Source of the DNA: Parabacteroides sp. AD58
Lineage (GTDB): Bacteria > Bacteroidota > Bacteroidia > Bacteroidales > Tannerellaceae
Assembly (NCBI RefSeq): GCF_023744375.2
Contig: NZ_CP146284.1
Coordinates: forward strand, 1,860,001-1,924,000
DNA: 64,000 nt
Direction: 5' to 3'
The notes under the pieces are model-generated. The model was not told the origin of the DNA, searched no databases, and saw nothing but the letters and a program-made list of their open reading frames with translations. The position numbers were made by a program, and so were the translations under genes. Positions 27,094-39,062 of the stretch are shown in pieces (position 1 is the first letter of the stretch; every line of letters starts with the position of its first letter).

Positions 27094-27648
27094 TTATAAA
27101 ATAACAGCAAGGAAGCAAACTTTCTCTCCATCCAAAGCTTTCATTCCATGCGGCTGTTGTGAATCAAAATAAATACTATCACCTTCCTCTAAAATCAACT
27201 GTTTCCCATTAATTTCAATCATCATCCTACCACTTACGACATAATTGAATTCCTGACCGGGATGAGAATTTCGATATATAGGTTCATCTTCAGGCTTAGG
27301 ATGAACAGTCACCATAAAAGGATTACACTTTCTCTGAGCAAAACCAGCTGCTAACGACTGATATTTGTAAGCTTTAACTCGTTCTACAGCTACTCCCTTA
27401 TTTTTACGGGTAATAAAATAAGAGTTCATCTTTGGTTCGTCTCCAAACATCAATGTAGTTAGTTCTACTCCATAAGCTTTGGCAATCTGGTGTAATACAC
27501 TAACAGAAATATCCACCTGTCCACTTTCTATACGATTATATTCTTCAACAGAAATATGACAAGTCTTGGCAACCTCTTCTGGCGTTAACTCCAGTGCTTC
27601 ACGCAAGCCGATCAGACGCTCAGCAATTTGTTTAATTTGTTCATCCAT
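27094..27648 (-). CDS. XRE-family regulator with C-terminal cupin domain
   Basis: 184 residues: HTH_3 domain (about 9-62: LREALELTPEEVAKTCHISVEEYNRIESG) and a cupin domain (about 105-180: SHPGQEFNYVVSGRMMIEINGKQLILEEGDSIYFDSQQPHG). The cupin in such regulators senses a small ligand. It leads the operon with the acyl-CoA synthetase and carbamoyltransferase. A -7 element TATCTTTG lies at 27682-27675. Confidence 0.9.
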   Translation of the reverse strand: MDEQIKQIAERLIGLREALELTPEEVAKTCHISVEEYNRIESGQVDISVSVLHQIAKAYGVELTTLMFGDEPKMNSYFITRKNKGVAVERVKAYKYQSLAAGFAQRKCNPFMVTVHPKPEDEPIYRNSHPGQEFNYVVSGRMMIEINGKQLILEEGDSIYFDSQQPHGMKALDGEKVCFLAVIL

Positions 27649-27752
27649 GATATATGCTTTATAGTAATGATTTCCAAAGATAAAAAATAAAATAACAAAA
27701 ATCCAGCAAAATCAATAAACAATTAGCAAATAGGAATATTTATAACACAAAA

Positions 27753-27780
27753 AAGGGTATATCGTGACCGATATACCCTT
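27753..27780 (-). terminator. Intrinsic terminator of the DUF3467 gene
   Basis: 12-bp stem AAGGGTATATCG/CGATATACCCTT, followed on the minus strand by TTTT, 21 bp past the stop codon. Confidence 0.8.
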
Positions 27781-27801
27781 CATATGCTTTTATTTAATTC
27801 T

Positions 27802-28119
27802 TCAAGCATCTCCTTTAGGAACGAAATCCTGAAAATTTGCTGTTTTATTTTCAGCCTGAGCTTTACCTGCAGTCATCATTTCTTCGAATTTTCTCAGATT
27901 ATCCTGTAATGCTAAATATAAACGGTGAGCATTATCCGGAGTTAAAATAATACGACTTTTAACTTGAGCTTTCGGAGCACCCGGAACAACACGAATAAAG
28001 TCTAAGATAAATTCTGAAGCAGAATGTGAGATAATGGCTAAGTTAGCATAAGTTCCCTGAGCCATTTCATCAGACAGCTCTACCTGGATTTCATTGTTTG
28101 TTGTTTTATTTTCTTCCAT
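27802..28119 (-). CDS. DUF3467 domain-containing protein
   Basis: 105 residues. The core YANLAIISHSASEFILDFIRVVPGAPKAQVKSRIILTPDNAHRLYLALQDNLRKFE is the DUF3467 signature and fills the protein; the tails are polar. Cytoplasmic, function not established. It is monocistronic: a promoter-like TATATTTG (28155-28148) lies upstream and an intrinsic terminator downstream. It lies just downstream of rpoC on the same strand. Confidence 0.9.
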   Translation of the reverse strand: MEENKTTNNEIQVELSDEMAQGTYANLAIISHSASEFILDFIRVVPGAPKAQVKSRIILTPDNAHRLYLALQDNLRKFEEMMTAGKAQAENKTANFQDFVPKGDA

Positions 28120-28147
28120 GATTGTTAAATATAAAAGTTATACACTG

Positions 28148-28181
28148 CAAATATACACACTTAATTGGAATAATACGCAAA
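28148..28181 (-). promoter_or_regulatory. Promoter of the DUF3467 gene
   Basis: On the minus strand TTTG (28181-28178), 22-base spacer, TATATTTG (28155-28148). The spacer is one base longer than the usual 19-21. Confidence 0.55.
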
Positions 28182-28242
28182 AAAACAAGAATTGTATAAC
28201 ACTGCAGAATTTCTATTTTCGTACTCAGCAACTTATAAATCA

Positions 28243-28388
28243 AAAGCGGCTACTTTCACAAGCAGCCGCTTTCCAGTTGTGTTTTTAATTCTCAATTCTT
28301 TAGACCAATGTAAAAATACCTTTGTGTTTTCTCTGTTTCGTTTAACGCTCAATACGAAACAGTGTTTAGTGCTAATCAAAATCTTATT
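28243..28388 (-). ncRNA. Candidate small RNA between rpoC and DUF3467
   Basis: A minus-strand promoter ends at 28395, so a transcript should start near 28388. It would contain a 9-bp hairpin CTGTTTCGT/ACGAAACAG (28362-28333) and finish at a 9-bp hairpin AAAGCGGCT/AGCCGCTTT (28272-28243) followed by TTTTGATTT. It would be about 145 bases with no plausible ORF. I do not recognise the family; 6S RNA is not supported by the two short hairpins. Confidence 0.5.
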
Positions 28389-28394
28389 GTACTG

Positions 28395-28426
28395 CAAAAA
28401 TAAGGAGATTATTTATAGTGACCAAA
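28395..28426 (-). promoter_or_regulatory. Bacteroidetes promoter of the candidate small RNA
   Basis: Minus strand TTTG (28426-28423), 20-base spacer, TATTTTTG (28402-28395). It lies between the rpoC terminator and DUF3467, and no coding gene begins between it and the hairpins. Confidence 0.6.
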
Positions 28427-28520
28427 TTATAAGCAAAGAAAATAAACAGTTTATTCTAATTTTTGCGAAATAAATAAATATTCAACTATTGATTCTTAAA
28501 AACTGGCTACTCCAAAAAAA

Positions 28521-28560
28521 ATTAGGACAGACTAAAAAGAAAATTAGCCTGTCCTTAATT
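28521..28560 (-). terminator. Intrinsic terminator of rpoC
   Basis: On the minus strand TTAAGGACAGGCTAA pairs with TTAGTCTGTCCTAA, followed by a run of at least eight T. It lies 22 bp past the rpoC stop and ends the superoperon. Confidence 0.88.
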
Positions 28561-28581
28561 TAAATATTTCAATAACGAATT

Positions 28582-31500
28582 TTAGTCTTTATCCATTTCA
28601 TTGAAATCAACAACATTCTTTCGATTAGCCATAATCCGGTCAAAATCATCTTTTGCACCAACTATTAACTTATCAAACTCACGCTGACCAGTACCAGCCG
28701 GAATCAAATGTCCGCAAATAACATTTTCCTTCAAGCCTTCCAAGTAATCAACCTTTCCATTGATAGCGGCTTCATTCAAGACTTTTGTTGTTTCCTGGAA
28801 TGAAGCTGCAGACATAAAGCTATTAGTCTGCAATGCTGCACGCGTAATACCCTGAAGTATCTGGTTTGCAGTGGCAGGAATAGCGTCACGAACTTCTACC
28901 AACTTCATATCACGACGTTTCAACATACTATTTTCATCTCTCAACTTACGAGCAGTGACAATCTGACCTGCCTTCAATGTCTGAGAATCACCTGGATCAG
29001 TTACCACTTTCTTACCCCAGATACGATCATTCTCATCCATTACCTCCAGCTTATCGACAACTTGCTGTTCCAAGAATCGTGTATCTCCCGGATCAACGAT
29101 TTCAACCTTACGCATCATCTGACGGACAATCACCTCAAAGTGTTTATCATTGATCTTCACACCTTGCAGACGGTATACATCCTGGATTTCGTTTACGATA
29201 TACTCCTGTACTGCAGTCGGACCCATGATTGCCAAAATATCTGAAGGCGTAATAGCTCCATCAGACAACGGCATACCAGCACGAATATAATCGTTCTCCT
29301 GAACCAACAGCTGTTTAGACAGCGGAACCATATACTTTTTAACTTCACCTAATTTAGAAGTTACCGTAATTTCACGATTACCACGCTTGATCTTACCAAA
29401 TCCAACTTCACCATCTATTTCAGAAACGACAGCCGGATTAGATGGATTACGAGCTTCAAACAATTCTGTAACTCGAGGCAAACCACCGGTGATATCACCT
29501 GCCTTACTTACAGCACGCGGTATCTTAACCAATACTTCACCAGCCTTGATCGAATCACCTTCTTCTTTAACAACGTGAGCACCCAACGGCAACGAATAAT
29601 TCTTCAAATAATTACCATTCTCATCAACAATATGAGCAGCAGGAGCTTTTGTCTTATCCTTTGATTCAATAATAATCTTTTCCTTCAGACCAGTTGTTTC
29701 GTCACTTTCTACTTTATAAGTAACATTTTCAATGACACTTTCAAACTCAATCTTACCAGAAACTTCAGATACAATCACGGCATTGAACGGGTCCCATTCG
29801 ATGATAACATCTCCTTTCTTAATAAGATCGCCACTATTGAAGAACAACTTAGAACCATAAGGAATATTATTTGTCATCAAAACGATCTTTGTATTCGGAT
29901 CGATCAAACGCATTTCAGCCAAACGGCTTACAACGACCTTATATTTCTTGCCATTGTCTTCAGCATCAACAGCACGCAACTCTTCAATGTCCAACAAAGC
30001 ACTATCATATTTACAAGCTACACTATTCTCGGTTGCGACATTAGATGCAATACCACCGACGTGGAAGGTACGAAGTGTCAACTGTGTACCCGGTTCACCG
30101 ATTGACTGGGCAGCAATTACACCAACAACTTCACCTTTCTGAACCATTTGATTGGTAGCCAAGTTACGACCATAGCACTTAGCGCAAACACCTTTCTTCG
30201 ATTCACAAGTAAGCACTGAACGAATTTCTACGCTCTCAATCGGAGATTCTTGTATTTTCTTCGCTGCATCCTCACGGATTTCTTCTCCTGCTTTTACAAT
30301 AACTTCTCCTGTCAGTGGATGGATTACATCATGGACTGAAACACGTCCCAGAATTCTCTCGTACAAGGAAGCAATTACTTCTTCATTATTCTTAAGTTCT
30401 GTACAAACCAAGCCACGCAATGTACCACAATCTTCTTCGTTAATTATCACGTCATGTGAAACATCCACCAAACGACGAGTCAAATAACCGGCATCGGCAG
30501 TCTTCAAGGCTGTATCTGCCAAACCTTTTCGAGCACCGTGAGTAGAAATAAAGTATTCCAGCACAGACAAACCCTCCTTAAAGTTTGAAAGGATTGGGTT
30601 TTCAATGATCTGTCCACCTTCTGCACCACTCTTCTGCGGTTTTGCCATCAAACCACGCATACCAGACAACTGACGAATCTGCTCTTTAGAACCACGGGCT
30701 CCAGAATCCATCATCATGAAAATAGAGTTGAATCCGTCATTATCAGCAGTCAACTGCTTAATCAAGATATTTGACAATTTACTGTTGACATGTGTCCATG
30801 TATCGATAATCTGGTTATATCGTTCATTGTTCGTGATGAAACCCATATTATAATTGGCCATAATCTGTTCCACCTCGTCATAACCTTCTTTTACAAGAGC
30901 GTCTTTCTCTGGCGGAATAAGAACGTCTGCCAAATTAAATGACAAACCACCTTTAAAGGCCATATAATATCCCAAATTCTTAATATCATCCAAGAACTGG
31001 GCAGTACGGGCAACACCACAAGCTTTGATTACTTTACCGATAATATCACGCAATGCTTTTTTACCCAAAACTTCATTCAGATAACCGACCTCTTTAGGAA
31101 CAAACTCATTTACCATCAAACGTCCCACAGATGTTTCGACCATCTTCTTTACCAGCACACCATTTTCATCCAAATCATCGACATAAACCTTAATTGGAGC
31201 ATGGATATCCAGTTTCTTTTCATTATAGGCAATAGTAGCTTCTTCCGGTCCATAGAAAATCAGACCTTCACCCTTTGTGCCTTTTCTCAGCTTGGTAATA
31301 TAATACAAACCAAGCACCATATCCTGTGAAGGCACAGTAATAGGAGCACCATTAGCCGGATTCAGGATATTATGAGAAGCCAGCATCAACATCTGAGCTT
31401 CCAATACGGCTTCATTTCCTAACGGCAAATGGACAGCCATCTGGTCACCATCGAAATCGGCATTGAACGCTGTACAAGCCAACGGGTGCAACTGTATAGC

Positions 31501-32865
31501 CTTACCTTCTATCAATTTAGGCTGGAACGCCTGAATACCTAAACGGTGCAATGTCGGGGCACGGTTCAACAACACCGGATGGCCTTTCATTACATATTCA
31601 AGGATATCCCATACAACAGGCTCTTTTCTATCTACAATTTTCTTTGCAGACTTCACCGTTTTCACAATACCACGTTCAATCAATTTACGGATAATAAACG
31701 GCTTATACAATTCGGCTGCCATGCCTTTAGGCAGACCGCATTCGTGCATTTTCAATTCAGGACCAACAACGATTACAGAACGAGCCGAATAGTCAACACG
31801 CTTACCCAGCAAATTCTGACGGAAACGTCCTTGTTTTCCTTTCAAACTATCAGATAAAGATTTCAACGGACGATTGGCATCTGTCTTAACGGCACTCGAC
31901 TTACGTGAATTATCAAACAAAGAGTCGACCGCTTCTTGAAGCATACGCTTTTCATTACGTAAAATAACTTCAGGAGCCTTGATATCAATCAATCGCTTCA
32001 GACGATTATTACGTATAATTACTCGACGATACAAATCATTCAAATCCGAAGTGGCGAAACGGCCTCCATCCAGCGGAACCAACGGACGCAACTCTGGCGG
32101 AATAACCGGAATTACTTTCATAATCATCCATTCCGGTTTATTTTTACCCTTAGAAGCACGGAAAGACTCTACAACCTGCAGACGTTTTAACGCTTCATTC
32201 TTACGCTGCTGAGAACTGTCTGTGCTGGCACGATGGCGCAACTCATACGATAACGAATCCAAATCCAGCCGTGTCAATAAATCATATACGGCTTCAGCTC
32301 CTATCTTCGCAATGAACTTATTTGGATCAGAATCTTCCAACAGCTGATTTTCTTTTGGCAGATTATCCAGAATTTCCAGATATTCTTCTTCAGACAACAA
32401 ATCCAATTCAGAAACGGTATCTACACATCCTGGCTGGATGACTACATAACGTTCATAATAAATAATGGCATCCAGTTTCTTGGTTGGCAAACCTAACAAA
32501 TAACCGATCTTGTTAGGAAGAGAACGGAAGTACCAGATGTGAGCAATAGGAACAACCAAATGTATGTGTCCCATACGTTCACGACGGACTTTCTTTTCAG
32601 TAACTTCCACACCACAACGATCACAGACAATACCTTTGTAACGGATACGCTTATATTTACCGCAATGACATTCATAATCCTTGATAGGACCAAAAATACG
32701 TTCACAGAACAAACCATCACGTTCCGGTTTGTAGGTACGATAGTTAATCGTTTCCGGTTTGAGCACTTCACCACTTGAATTTTCCAAAATTTCTTCAGGC
32801 GAAGCCAAACCAATGGTTATTTTAGTAAAGTTACTCTTTATCTTGTTATCTTTTCTAAAGGCCAT
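28582..32865 (-). CDS. rpoC: RNA polymerase beta' subunit
   Basis: 1427 residues. The N-terminal zinc site is CHCG...CDRCG; the catalytic magnesium loop NADFDGDQM is present, as is the second zinc site [14 protein letters not shown]. With RpoB it forms the active centre of RNA polymerase. It starts 83 bp after rpoB and is the last gene of the minus-strand operon. No irregularity seen. Confidence 0.99.
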   Translation of the reverse strand: MAFRKDNKIKSNFTKITIGLASPEEILENSSGEVLKPETINYRTYKPERDGLFCERIFGPIKDYECHCGKYKRIRYKGIVCDRCGVEVTEKKVRRERMGHIHLVVPIAHIWYFRSLPNKIGYLLGLPTKKLDAIIYYERYVVIQPGCVDTVSELDLLSEEEYLEILDNLPKENQLLEDSDPNKFIAKIGAEAVYDLLTRLDLDSLSYELRHRASTDSSQQRKNEALKRLQVVESFRASKGKNKPEWMIMKVIPVIPPELRPLVPLDGGRFATSDLNDLYRRVIIRNNRLKRLIDIKAPEVILRNEKRMLQEAVDSLFDNSRKSSAVKTDANRPLKSLSDSLKGKQGRFRQNLLGKRVDYSARSVIVVGPELKMHECGLPKGMAAELYKPFIIRKLIERGIVKTVKSAKKIVDRKEPVVWDILEYVMKGHPVLLNRAPTLHRLGIQAFQPKLIEGKAIQLHPLACTAFNADFDGDQMAVHLPLGNEAVLEAQMLMLASHNILNPANGAPITVPSQDMVLGLYYITKLRKGTKGEGLIFYGPEEATIAYNEKKLDIHAPIKVYVDDLDENGVLVKKMVETSVGRLMVNEFVPKEVGYLNEVLGKKALRDIIGKVIKACGVARTAQFLDDIKNLGYYMAFKGGLSFNLADVLIPPEKDALVKEGYDEVEQIMANYNMGFITNNERYNQIIDTWTHVNSKLSNILIKQLTADNDGFNSIFMMMDSGARGSKEQIRQLSGMRGLMAKPQKSGAEGGQIIENPILSNFKEGLSVLEYFISTHGARKGLADTALKTADAGYLTRRLVDVSHDVIINEEDCGTLRGLVCTELKNNEEVIASLYERILGRVSVHDVIHPLTGEVIVKAGEEIREDAAKKIQESPIESVEIRSVLTCESKKGVCAKCYGRNLATNQMVQKGEVVGVIAAQSIGEPGTQLTLRTFHVGGIASNVATENSVACKYDSALLDIEELRAVDAEDNGKKYKVVVSRLAEMRLIDPNTKIVLMTNNIPYGSKLFFNSGDLIKKGDVIIEWDPFNAVIVSEVSGKIEFESVIENVTYKVESDETTGLKEKIIIESKDKTKAPAAHIVDENGNYLKNYSLPLGAHVVKEEGDSIKAGEVLVKIPRAVSKAGDITGGLPRVTELFEARNPSNPAVVSEIDGEVGFGKIKRGNREITVTSKLGEVKKYMVPLSKQLLVQENDYIRAGMPLSDGAITPSDILAIMGPTAVQEYIVNEIQDVYRLQGVKINDKHFEVIVRQMMRKVEIVDPGDTRFLEQQVVDKLEVMDENDRIWGKKVVTDPGDSQTLKAGQIVTARKLRDENSMLKRRDMKLVEVRDAIPATANQILQGITRAALQTNSFMSAASFQETTKVLNEAAINGKVDYLEGLKENVICGHLIPAGTGQREFDKLIVGAKDDFDRIMANRKNVVDFNEMDKD

Positions 32866-32948
32866 ATTTTGTGTTTATAAAGAGTTATCAATTGATAAAA
32901 GTAGACAAGTCAATATACGACTCGCCTACTTTAATATTATGTGATTTA

Positions 32949-35900
32949 TTATTCCAAAGTCAAGCTTAAACCAAGACCTCTCAATTCATGAAGCAATACA
33001 TTCAGAGATTCAGGAATACCAGGCTGTGGCATCGGATCACCCTTAACAATTGCTTCGTAAGCTTTAGAACGACCTACTACATCATCAGACTTGATTGTCA
33101 AAATTTCCTGCAGTACATGAGCAGCTCCAAAGGCTTCAAGTGCCCAAACTTCCATTTCTCCGAAACGCTGACCACCAAACTGAGCCTTACCACCTAATGG
33201 CTGCTGAGTAATTAATGAATACGGACCAATTGAACGTGCGTGCATCTTATCGTCAACCATGTGTCCCAACTTCAAGAAGTAAGTCACACCCACTGTTGCT
33301 GGTTGGTCAAAGCGCTCACCCGTACCACCATCATACAAATAAGTCTTACCATAACGTGGAATACCAGCCTTATCAGTCCAAGCATTCAAGTCGTCCAAAG
33401 ATGCACCATCAAAGATAGGCGTAGCAAATTTGACATTCAGATTGCGGCCTGCCCAACCCAATACAGCTTCAAAGATCTGTCCTAAGTTCATACGAGAAGG
33501 CACACCTAACGGATTCAAACAGATGTCTACAGGAGTACCGTCTTCCAAGAATGGCATATCTTCCTGTCGTACAATCTTTGATACGATACCTTTATTACCG
33601 TGACGACCGGCCATCTTATCACCCACCTGGATCTTACGTTTTTTTGCGATGTAAACTTTAGCCATCTGAACGATACCTGTAGGCAATTCATCACCGATAG
33701 TCAAGTCAAACTTCTTACGACGCAACTCAGCATCCAATTCCTTATATTTCTTCAGATAATTCAAGATTACTTGTTTTATCAGCTCATTCTTGGCATCATC
33801 ATTTGTCCATGCGCTTACCTGAATAGCATTAAAGTCCAATTCTTCCAAAACGCGACGAGTGAACTTAGCACCTTTCGCTATGATTTCAGAATTCATATAA
33901 TCTTTAACACCCACAGAAGTCAAACCATCAGTTAATGTCATTAACTTATTAACCAAAATGGTCTTCAGTTCAGCCATCTTTGCTTCGTATTCTTCATCCA
34001 ACTTCGGTAAAACAGCCTTTTCAGTAGCCTTTGTTTTACGCTTTTTAACGGCTTTAGAGAACAACTTAGTGTCAATAACCACACCACGCAAAGAAGGAGT
34101 TGCTTTCAAAGATGCATCTTTAACATCACCAGCTTTATCACCAAAGATAGCGCGCAACAGTTTTTCCTCTGGAGATGGATCTGATTCACCCTTCGGTGTG
34201 ATCTTACCAATCAAGATATCACCCGGTTCGATTCGTGCTCCTACCCGGACAATACCTCTTTCATCCAAATCCTTAGTGGCATCTTCACTTACATTCGGTA
34301 TATCAGAAGTAAGCTCTTCCATACCACGTTTAGTCTCACGCACTTCCAGGATGTATTCATCTACGTGGACTGAAGTAAAGAAGTCTTCACGAACCATACG
34401 TTCGTTCAACACAATGGCATCCTCGTAGTTATATCCCTTCCAAGGCATATATGCTACTTTAACATTCTTACCCAAAGCTAATTCGCCATTTTCAGTTGAA
34501 TAACCTTCAGTCAGAATATCTCCCGCTTTCACGCGTTGACCCCGATGACAAATTGGGCGCAAGTCAACGGTTGTAGACTGGTTTGTCTTACGCCATTTCG
34601 GAATATTATATGTTTTAACCGCATCTTCGAAGCTGACAAATTCTTCATCTTCTGTACGGTCATATTTTATCTTAATGCAAGTCGCATCCACAAATACGAC
34701 TTCACCTTCACGCTCTGCAATAATTTGCGTACGCGAATCACGCGCAACCTGTGCTTCAATACCCGTACCAACAATAGGGGCATCCGTTCTTAACAAAGGT
34801 ACTGCCTGGCGCATCATGTTAGAACCCATCAATGCACGGTTCGCGTCATCATGTTCCAAGAAAGGAATCAAGGACGCTGCAATTGAAGCGATCTGTGTCG
34901 GTGAAACGTCCATCAGATTTACCTCTTCCGGTGATACTACCGGGAAATCAGCTTCCAATCTGGCTTTAACTTTATCGCGTACAAAATGACCTTCATCATC
35001 AAGCGGAGCATTTCCTTGAGCGATAATCTTTCCTTCCTCTTCTTCCGCTGTATAGTATTGTAATCCTTCTTCAGAGAAATCTACCTGAGCATTGGTTACA
35101 CGGCGATAAGGCGTTGCAATAAATCCAAGATCATTAATCTTTGCATACACGCAAAGAGAAGAAATCAATCCGATATTTGGACCTTCAGGCGTCTCAATAG
35201 GACACAAACGGCCATAATGGGTATAGTGAACGTCACGTACCTCAAATCCGGCACGATCTCTTGACAAACCACCAGGACCTAAGGCTGACAGACGACGTTT
35301 ATGTGTTATTTCAGCCAACGGGTTTGTCTGGTCCATAAATTGAGACAGAGCATTGGTTCCGAAGAATGAATTAACAACTGAAGAAATCGTCTTAGCATTA
35401 ATCAGGTCAATCGGAGTAAATACTTCATTATCGCGCACATTCATCCGTTCACGGACTGTACGTGACATACGAGCCAAACCAATACCGAACTGATTGTATA
35501 ATTGTTCACCGACTGTACGAACACGACGGTTGCTCAAATGGTCGATATCATCTACAATCGCTTTCGAATTGATCAGTTCAATCAAATATTTAATGATTTC
35601 AATGATATCCTCTTTTGTCAATACCTTAATATCTTCACTGATAGAAAGGTTTAATTTCTTATTAATACGATAACGACCTACATCGCCCAAGTCATAACGC
35701 TTTTCAGAGAAGAACAGATTCGTAATGACTTCACGGGCACTGGCTTCATCAGCCGGTTCAGCATTACGCAGCTGACGATAAATATAAAGCACAGCCTCCT
35801 TTTCAGAGTTACTTGGGTCTTTCTGTAACGTATTATAAATAATTGCATAGTCAGACAAGTTCTGGTCCTCGCGATGCAACAGAATGTTCTGTGCACCCGA

Positions 35901-36761
35901 TTCAAGAATTGCGTCTATGTTATCGTCGTCGAGAACAGATTCACGATCAACAATCACATCATTACGTTCAATAGAAACAACCTCGCCCGTATCTTCATCA
36001 GCAAAATCTTCTACCCATGTTTTCAACACACGAGCAGCCAACTTACGGCCAACCAGTTTTTTCAAATTGGCTTTCGTTACTTTAACTTCTTCAGCCAAGT
36101 TAAAGATTTCAAGAATATCTTTATCGCTTTCGAAACCGATAGCTCTTAAAAGAGTGGTTACTGGCAATTTCTTTTTACGATCGATGTATGCGTACATCAC
36201 ATTATTAATGTCAGTAGCAAACTCAATCCAAGATCCTTTAAAAGGAATAATACGTGCAGAGTACAACTTCGTACCGTTAGCATGCACACTTTGTCCAAAG
36301 AATACGCCCGGCGAACGATGCAACTGCGATACCACAACACGTTCTGCACCATTAATTACGAAAGTACCCCGTTCAGTCATATATGGGATCGGTCCCAAAT
36401 ATACATCCTGAATAACCGTATCAAAATCTTCATGATCCGGGTCAGTACAATACAATTTTAATTTCGCTTTTAATGGGACACTATATGTTAAACCCCGGGA
36501 AATACATTCATCTATTGAATAGCGAGGCGGATCAATATAGTAATCTAAGAACTCCAACACGAAATTGTTACGTGTATCTGCAATAGGGAAATTTTCAGCA
36601 AATACTTTATACAAACCCTCCTTCTTTCTTTTCTCTGGAGGCGTGTCGAGTTGCAGGAAGTCTCTAAAGGACTTCAATTGCACTTCGAGGAAATCTGGAT
36701 ATGGTAAAGAATTCTTTATCGAAGCAAAATTAACTCTTTGATTTACATCTGTTGAAGACAT
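32949..36761 (-). CDS. rpoB: RNA polymerase beta subunit
   Basis: 1270 residues. The rifampicin pocket reads [19 protein letters not shown] then LSALGPGG, wild type at positions equivalent to E. coli Asp516, His526 and Ser531. C-terminal [20 protein letters not shown] is the usual switch region. Preceded by a strong hairpin-T-run at 36807-36840 that should reduce read-through from rplL. Confidence 0.99.
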   Translation of the reverse strand: MSSTDVNQRVNFASIKNSLPYPDFLEVQLKSFRDFLQLDTPPEKRKKEGLYKVFAENFPIADTRNNFVLEFLDYYIDPPRYSIDECISRGLTYSVPLKAKLKLYCTDPDHEDFDTVIQDVYLGPIPYMTERGTFVINGAERVVVSQLHRSPGVFFGQSVHANGTKLYSARIIPFKGSWIEFATDINNVMYAYIDRKKKLPVTTLLRAIGFESDKDILEIFNLAEEVKVTKANLKKLVGRKLAARVLKTWVEDFADEDTGEVVSIERNDVIVDRESVLDDDNIDAILESGAQNILLHREDQNLSDYAIIYNTLQKDPSNSEKEAVLYIYRQLRNAEPADEASAREVITNLFFSEKRYDLGDVGRYRINKKLNLSISEDIKVLTKEDIIEIIKYLIELINSKAIVDDIDHLSNRRVRTVGEQLYNQFGIGLARMSRTVRERMNVRDNEVFTPIDLINAKTISSVVNSFFGTNALSQFMDQTNPLAEITHKRRLSALGPGGLSRDRAGFEVRDVHYTHYGRLCPIETPEGPNIGLISSLCVYAKINDLGFIATPYRRVTNAQVDFSEEGLQYYTAEEEEGKIIAQGNAPLDDEGHFVRDKVKARLEADFPVVSPEEVNLMDVSPTQIASIAASLIPFLEHDDANRALMGSNMMRQAVPLLRTDAPIVGTGIEAQVARDSRTQIIAEREGEVVFVDATCIKIKYDRTEDEEFVSFEDAVKTYNIPKWRKTNQSTTVDLRPICHRGQRVKAGDILTEGYSTENGELALGKNVKVAYMPWKGYNYEDAIVLNERMVREDFFTSVHVDEYILEVRETKRGMEELTSDIPNVSEDATKDLDERGIVRVGARIEPGDILIGKITPKGESDPSPEEKLLRAIFGDKAGDVKDASLKATPSLRGVVIDTKLFSKAVKKRKTKATEKAVLPKLDEEYEAKMAELKTILVNKLMTLTDGLTSVGVKDYMNSEIIAKGAKFTRRVLEELDFNAIQVSAWTNDDAKNELIKQVILNYLKKYKELDAELRRKKFDLTIGDELPTGIVQMAKVYIAKKRKIQVGDKMAGRHGNKGIVSKIVRQEDMPFLEDGTPVDICLNPLGVPSRMNLGQIFEAVLGWAGRNLNVKFATPIFDGASLDDLNAWTDKAGIPRYGKTYLYDGGTGERFDQPATVGVTYFLKLGHMVDDKMHARSIGPYSLITQQPLGGKAQFGGQRFGEMEVWALEAFGAAHVLQEILTIKSDDVVGRSKAYEAIVKGDPMPQPGIPESLNVLLHELRGLGLSLTLE

Positions 36762-36800
36762 CTAGTAACGATTTTATTGAACTTATTGAAATTATAGACA

Positions 36801-36840
36801 CAAAAAGGTTAAGAATCTCCGTCTCCGAAGATTCTTAACC
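36801..36840 (-). terminator. Attenuator/terminator between rplL and rpoB
   Basis: 12-bp perfect stem GGTTAAGAATCT/AGATTCTTAACC with a 10-base loop (36840-36807), followed on the minus strand by TTTTTGTG. Its place matches the partial terminator known between rplL and rpoB in E. coli. No promoter consensus was found between it and rpoB. Confidence 0.85.
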
Positions 36841-36869
36841 AACTCCCTGATTACCAGGTTTTTGAAATA

Positions 36870-37244
36870 TTAGTTAAGCTCAACTTCTGCGCCAGCGTCT
36901 TCCAAAGCCTTCTTCAAAGCTTCAGCATCTTCTTTTGAAATGCCTTCTTTAACTTTGCTAGGAGCTGCGTCTACTAAGTCTTTAGCTTCCTTCAAACCAA
37001 GACCACAGTGTTCCTTAACGGCCTTAACAACCTGTAATTTAGCTGCACCAGCTGATTTCAGGATTACATCGAAAGAAGTTTTTTCTTCTACAGCAGCAGC
37101 GCCTGCAGCAGCAGGACCAGCAACAGCTACAGCTGCAGCAGCAGGTTCGATACCATATTCTTCTTTCAGAATTGTTGCCAATTCACTAACTTCTTTTACG
37201 GTCAGGTTTACTAATTGTTCTGCAAAAGCTTTCAAATCTGCCAT
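36870..37244 (-). CDS. rplL: 50S ribosomal protein L7/L12
   Basis: 124 residues: N-terminal dimerisation domain, Ala-rich hinge (about residues 36-52), and C-terminal domain with [31 protein letters not shown]. It forms the ribosomal stalk that recruits translation GTPases and sits on L10, encoded 42 bp upstream. Confidence 0.99.
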   Translation of the reverse strand: MADLKAFAEQLVNLTVKEVSELATILKEEYGIEPAAAAVAVAGPAAAGAAAVEEKTSFDVILKSAGAAKLQVVKAVKEHCGLGLKEAKDLVDAAPSKVKEGISKEDAEALKKALEDAGAEVELN

Positions 37245-37286
37245 TTTTGTATGATTTAAATGATTATTTTTTACTTGATTAATTTA

Positions 37287-37811
37287 TTATTTTCTTTCTT
37301 CCAAGGTCTTTAACAAGCCGTGGATAGTTTGTCCTGATGACTGCAAAGCAGAGATAACATTCTTTGCCGGAGATTCCAACAAAGCGATAACGTCTGCAAT
37401 AAGTTCGTTTTTGCTCTTGATATTTACCAAAGCTTCCAAAGATGAAGCGTCGTAGAAGCTTTCCTGTACATATGCAGCTTTCAACTGAGGTTTACCTTCA
37501 CCCTTTGTATCCTTAGTAAATTCTTTGATCAGGCGAGCGGGAGCATTAGCAACTTGTGAAAACATCACAGCTGTATTGCCCTTTAATGCTGTATACAGAG
37601 GTGAAAAATCACCTTCTACATTTTCAAGTGCTTTCTTAAGCAAATTGTTCTTAACAACCACCAGCTTAACATCACTCTTGAAGCATTCTCTTCTCAGACG
37701 GCTTGTTGTTTCAGCATCGATAGCTTCAATATCCGTCAAATAGAAGTTAGGATACTCCTGCAATGTAGCAGTAAGTTGTTCTATAATTACACCTTTATCT
37801 TCCTTTCTCAT
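37287..37811 (-). CDS. rplJ: 50S ribosomal protein L10
   Basis: 174 residues, start MRKEDKGVIIEQL, with LVVVKNNLLKKALE and GNTAVMFSQ of the L10 family. It is the base of the L7/L12 stalk. Only 16 bp separate it from rplA, so the long L10 leader known in E. coli is absent here. Confidence 0.98.
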   Translation of the reverse strand: MRKEDKGVIIEQLTATLQEYPNFYLTDIEAIDAETTSRLRRECFKSDVKLVVVKNNLLKKALENVEGDFSPLYTALKGNTAVMFSQVANAPARLIKEFTKDTKGEGKPQLKAAYVQESFYDASSLEALVNIKSKNELIADVIALLESPAKNVISALQSSGQTIHGLLKTLEERK

Positions 37812-37827
37812 TGTTGTTCAATTGTTT

Positions 37828-38526
37828 TTAAAGTTCATCAACTGATTTTGGGTCAATTTTAATACCCGCACTCATAGTACTTGAAAGATAAATGCTCTTT
37901 ATATATGTACCTTTAGCAGCAGACGGCTTCAATTTAATCAAAGCTGAAATAAATTCCTTTGCGTTGTCGCGAATCTGATCAGCACTAAATGAAACCTTAC
38001 CGATTGATGTGTGAACAATACCTGCTTTGTCAACCTTGAAATCGATCTTACCCTGCTTAACTTCTTTTACAGCGTTACCGATTTCGTTAGTAACTGTACC
38101 ACTCTTAGGGTTAGGCATCAAACCACGAGGACCTAATACACGACCCAGAGCACCAATTTTACCCATGATTGACGGCATAGTGATGATTACGTCAACATCA
38201 GTCCAGCCACCTTTGATCTTATTGATATATTCATCCAAACCTACATAGTCAGCACCTGCTGCAGTAGCTTCTGCTTCCTTGTCTGGAGTACACAATGCAA
38301 GAACCCGAATCTGCTTACCAGTTCCATGAGGCAATGAAACAACACCTCTTACCATTTGATTGGCCTTACGGGGATCAACTCCTAAACGGACGTCTACATC
38401 TACAGAAGCATCAAACTTGGTAGTAGTAATTTCCTTTACCAAAGCAGCAGCTTCTTTCAATGAATAAGTCTTCCCAGCTTCAATCTTACCTAAAGCCAAC
38501 TTTTGATTTTTTGTAAGTTTACTCAT
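37828..38526 (-). CDS. rplA: 50S ribosomal protein L1
   Basis: 232 residues with the family signature [21 protein letters not shown]. It binds 23S rRNA at the E-site stalk and in other bacteria represses its own L11-L1 mRNA. It is 15 bp downstream of rplK. Confidence 0.99.
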   Translation of the reverse strand: MSKLTKNQKLALGKIEAGKTYSLKEAAALVKEITTTKFDASVDVDVRLGVDPRKANQMVRGVVSLPHGTGKQIRVLALCTPDKEAEATAAGADYVGLDEYINKIKGGWTDVDVIITMPSIMGKIGALGRVLGPRGLMPNPKSGTVTNEIGNAVKEVKQGKIDFKVDKAGIVHTSIGKVSFSADQIRDNAKEFISALIKLKPSAAKGTYIKSIYLSSTMSAGIKIDPKSVDEL

Positions 38527-38541
38527 TTCAATTGAAGTTTA

Positions 38542-38985
38542 TTAATTATTACCCGGGAATGCCCCTTTAACAGTGATACCCATACTTCTAGCTGTTCCGG
38601 CAACCATCTTCATGGCTGATTCAACAGTAAAGCAGTTTAAATCTTGTAACTTGTCTTCTGCAATTGTTTTTACCTGATCCCAAGAAATTTCTGCAACTTT
38701 CTTACGATTCGGCTCAGCAGAACCACTCTTCACTTTTGTAGCTTCCAACAACTGAACTGCTACTGGAGGAGTTTTAACGACAAAGTCGAAAGACTTATCA
38801 GCATAGTAAGTAATTACTACAGGTAATACCTTACCAGCCTTGTCTTGGGTTCTGGCATTAAATTGCTTGCAAAACTCCATAATATTAATACCCTTAGAAC
38901 CTAAGGCCGGTCCTACTGGGGGAGAAGGGTTTGCTGCTCCTCCTTTAATTTGCAATTTGATTTGTCCAGCAACTTCTTTAGCCAT
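38542..38985 (-). CDS. rplK: 50S ribosomal protein L11
   Basis: 147 residues; [29 protein letters not shown] is the typical N-terminal rRNA- and thiopeptide-binding region. It belongs to the GTPase-associated centre. It starts 67 bp after nusG, behind a hairpin that spans the nusG stop. Confidence 0.99.
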   Translation of the reverse strand: MAKEVAGQIKLQIKGGAANPSPPVGPALGSKGINIMEFCKQFNARTQDKAGKVLPVVITYYADKSFDFVVKTPPVAVQLLEATKVKSGSAEPNRKKVAEISWDQVKTIAEDKLQDLNCFTVESAMKMVAGTARSMGITVKGAFPGNN

Positions 38986-39019
38986 TTTCTAAAAATTTTA
39001 GATATATAACATCAATAAC

Positions 39020-39062
39020 CGAAAGAATAAGTACTTTTCGTAACCAGAGCTCTTATTCTTTC
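39020..39062 (-). promoter_or_regulatory. Hairpin spanning the nusG stop, upstream of rplK
   Basis: 11-bp perfect stem GAAAGAATAAG (39021-39031) with CTTATTCTTTC (39052-39062) and a 20-base loop. No T-run follows, so it is not a terminator. Its position in the rplK-rplA leader makes it a candidate for L1 autoregulation or mRNA processing. Confidence 0.5.

Noticed and set aside
28582..36761. Many ORFs antisense to rpoB and rpoC
   Set aside because: Shadows of highly constrained genes, with no promoter or domain.
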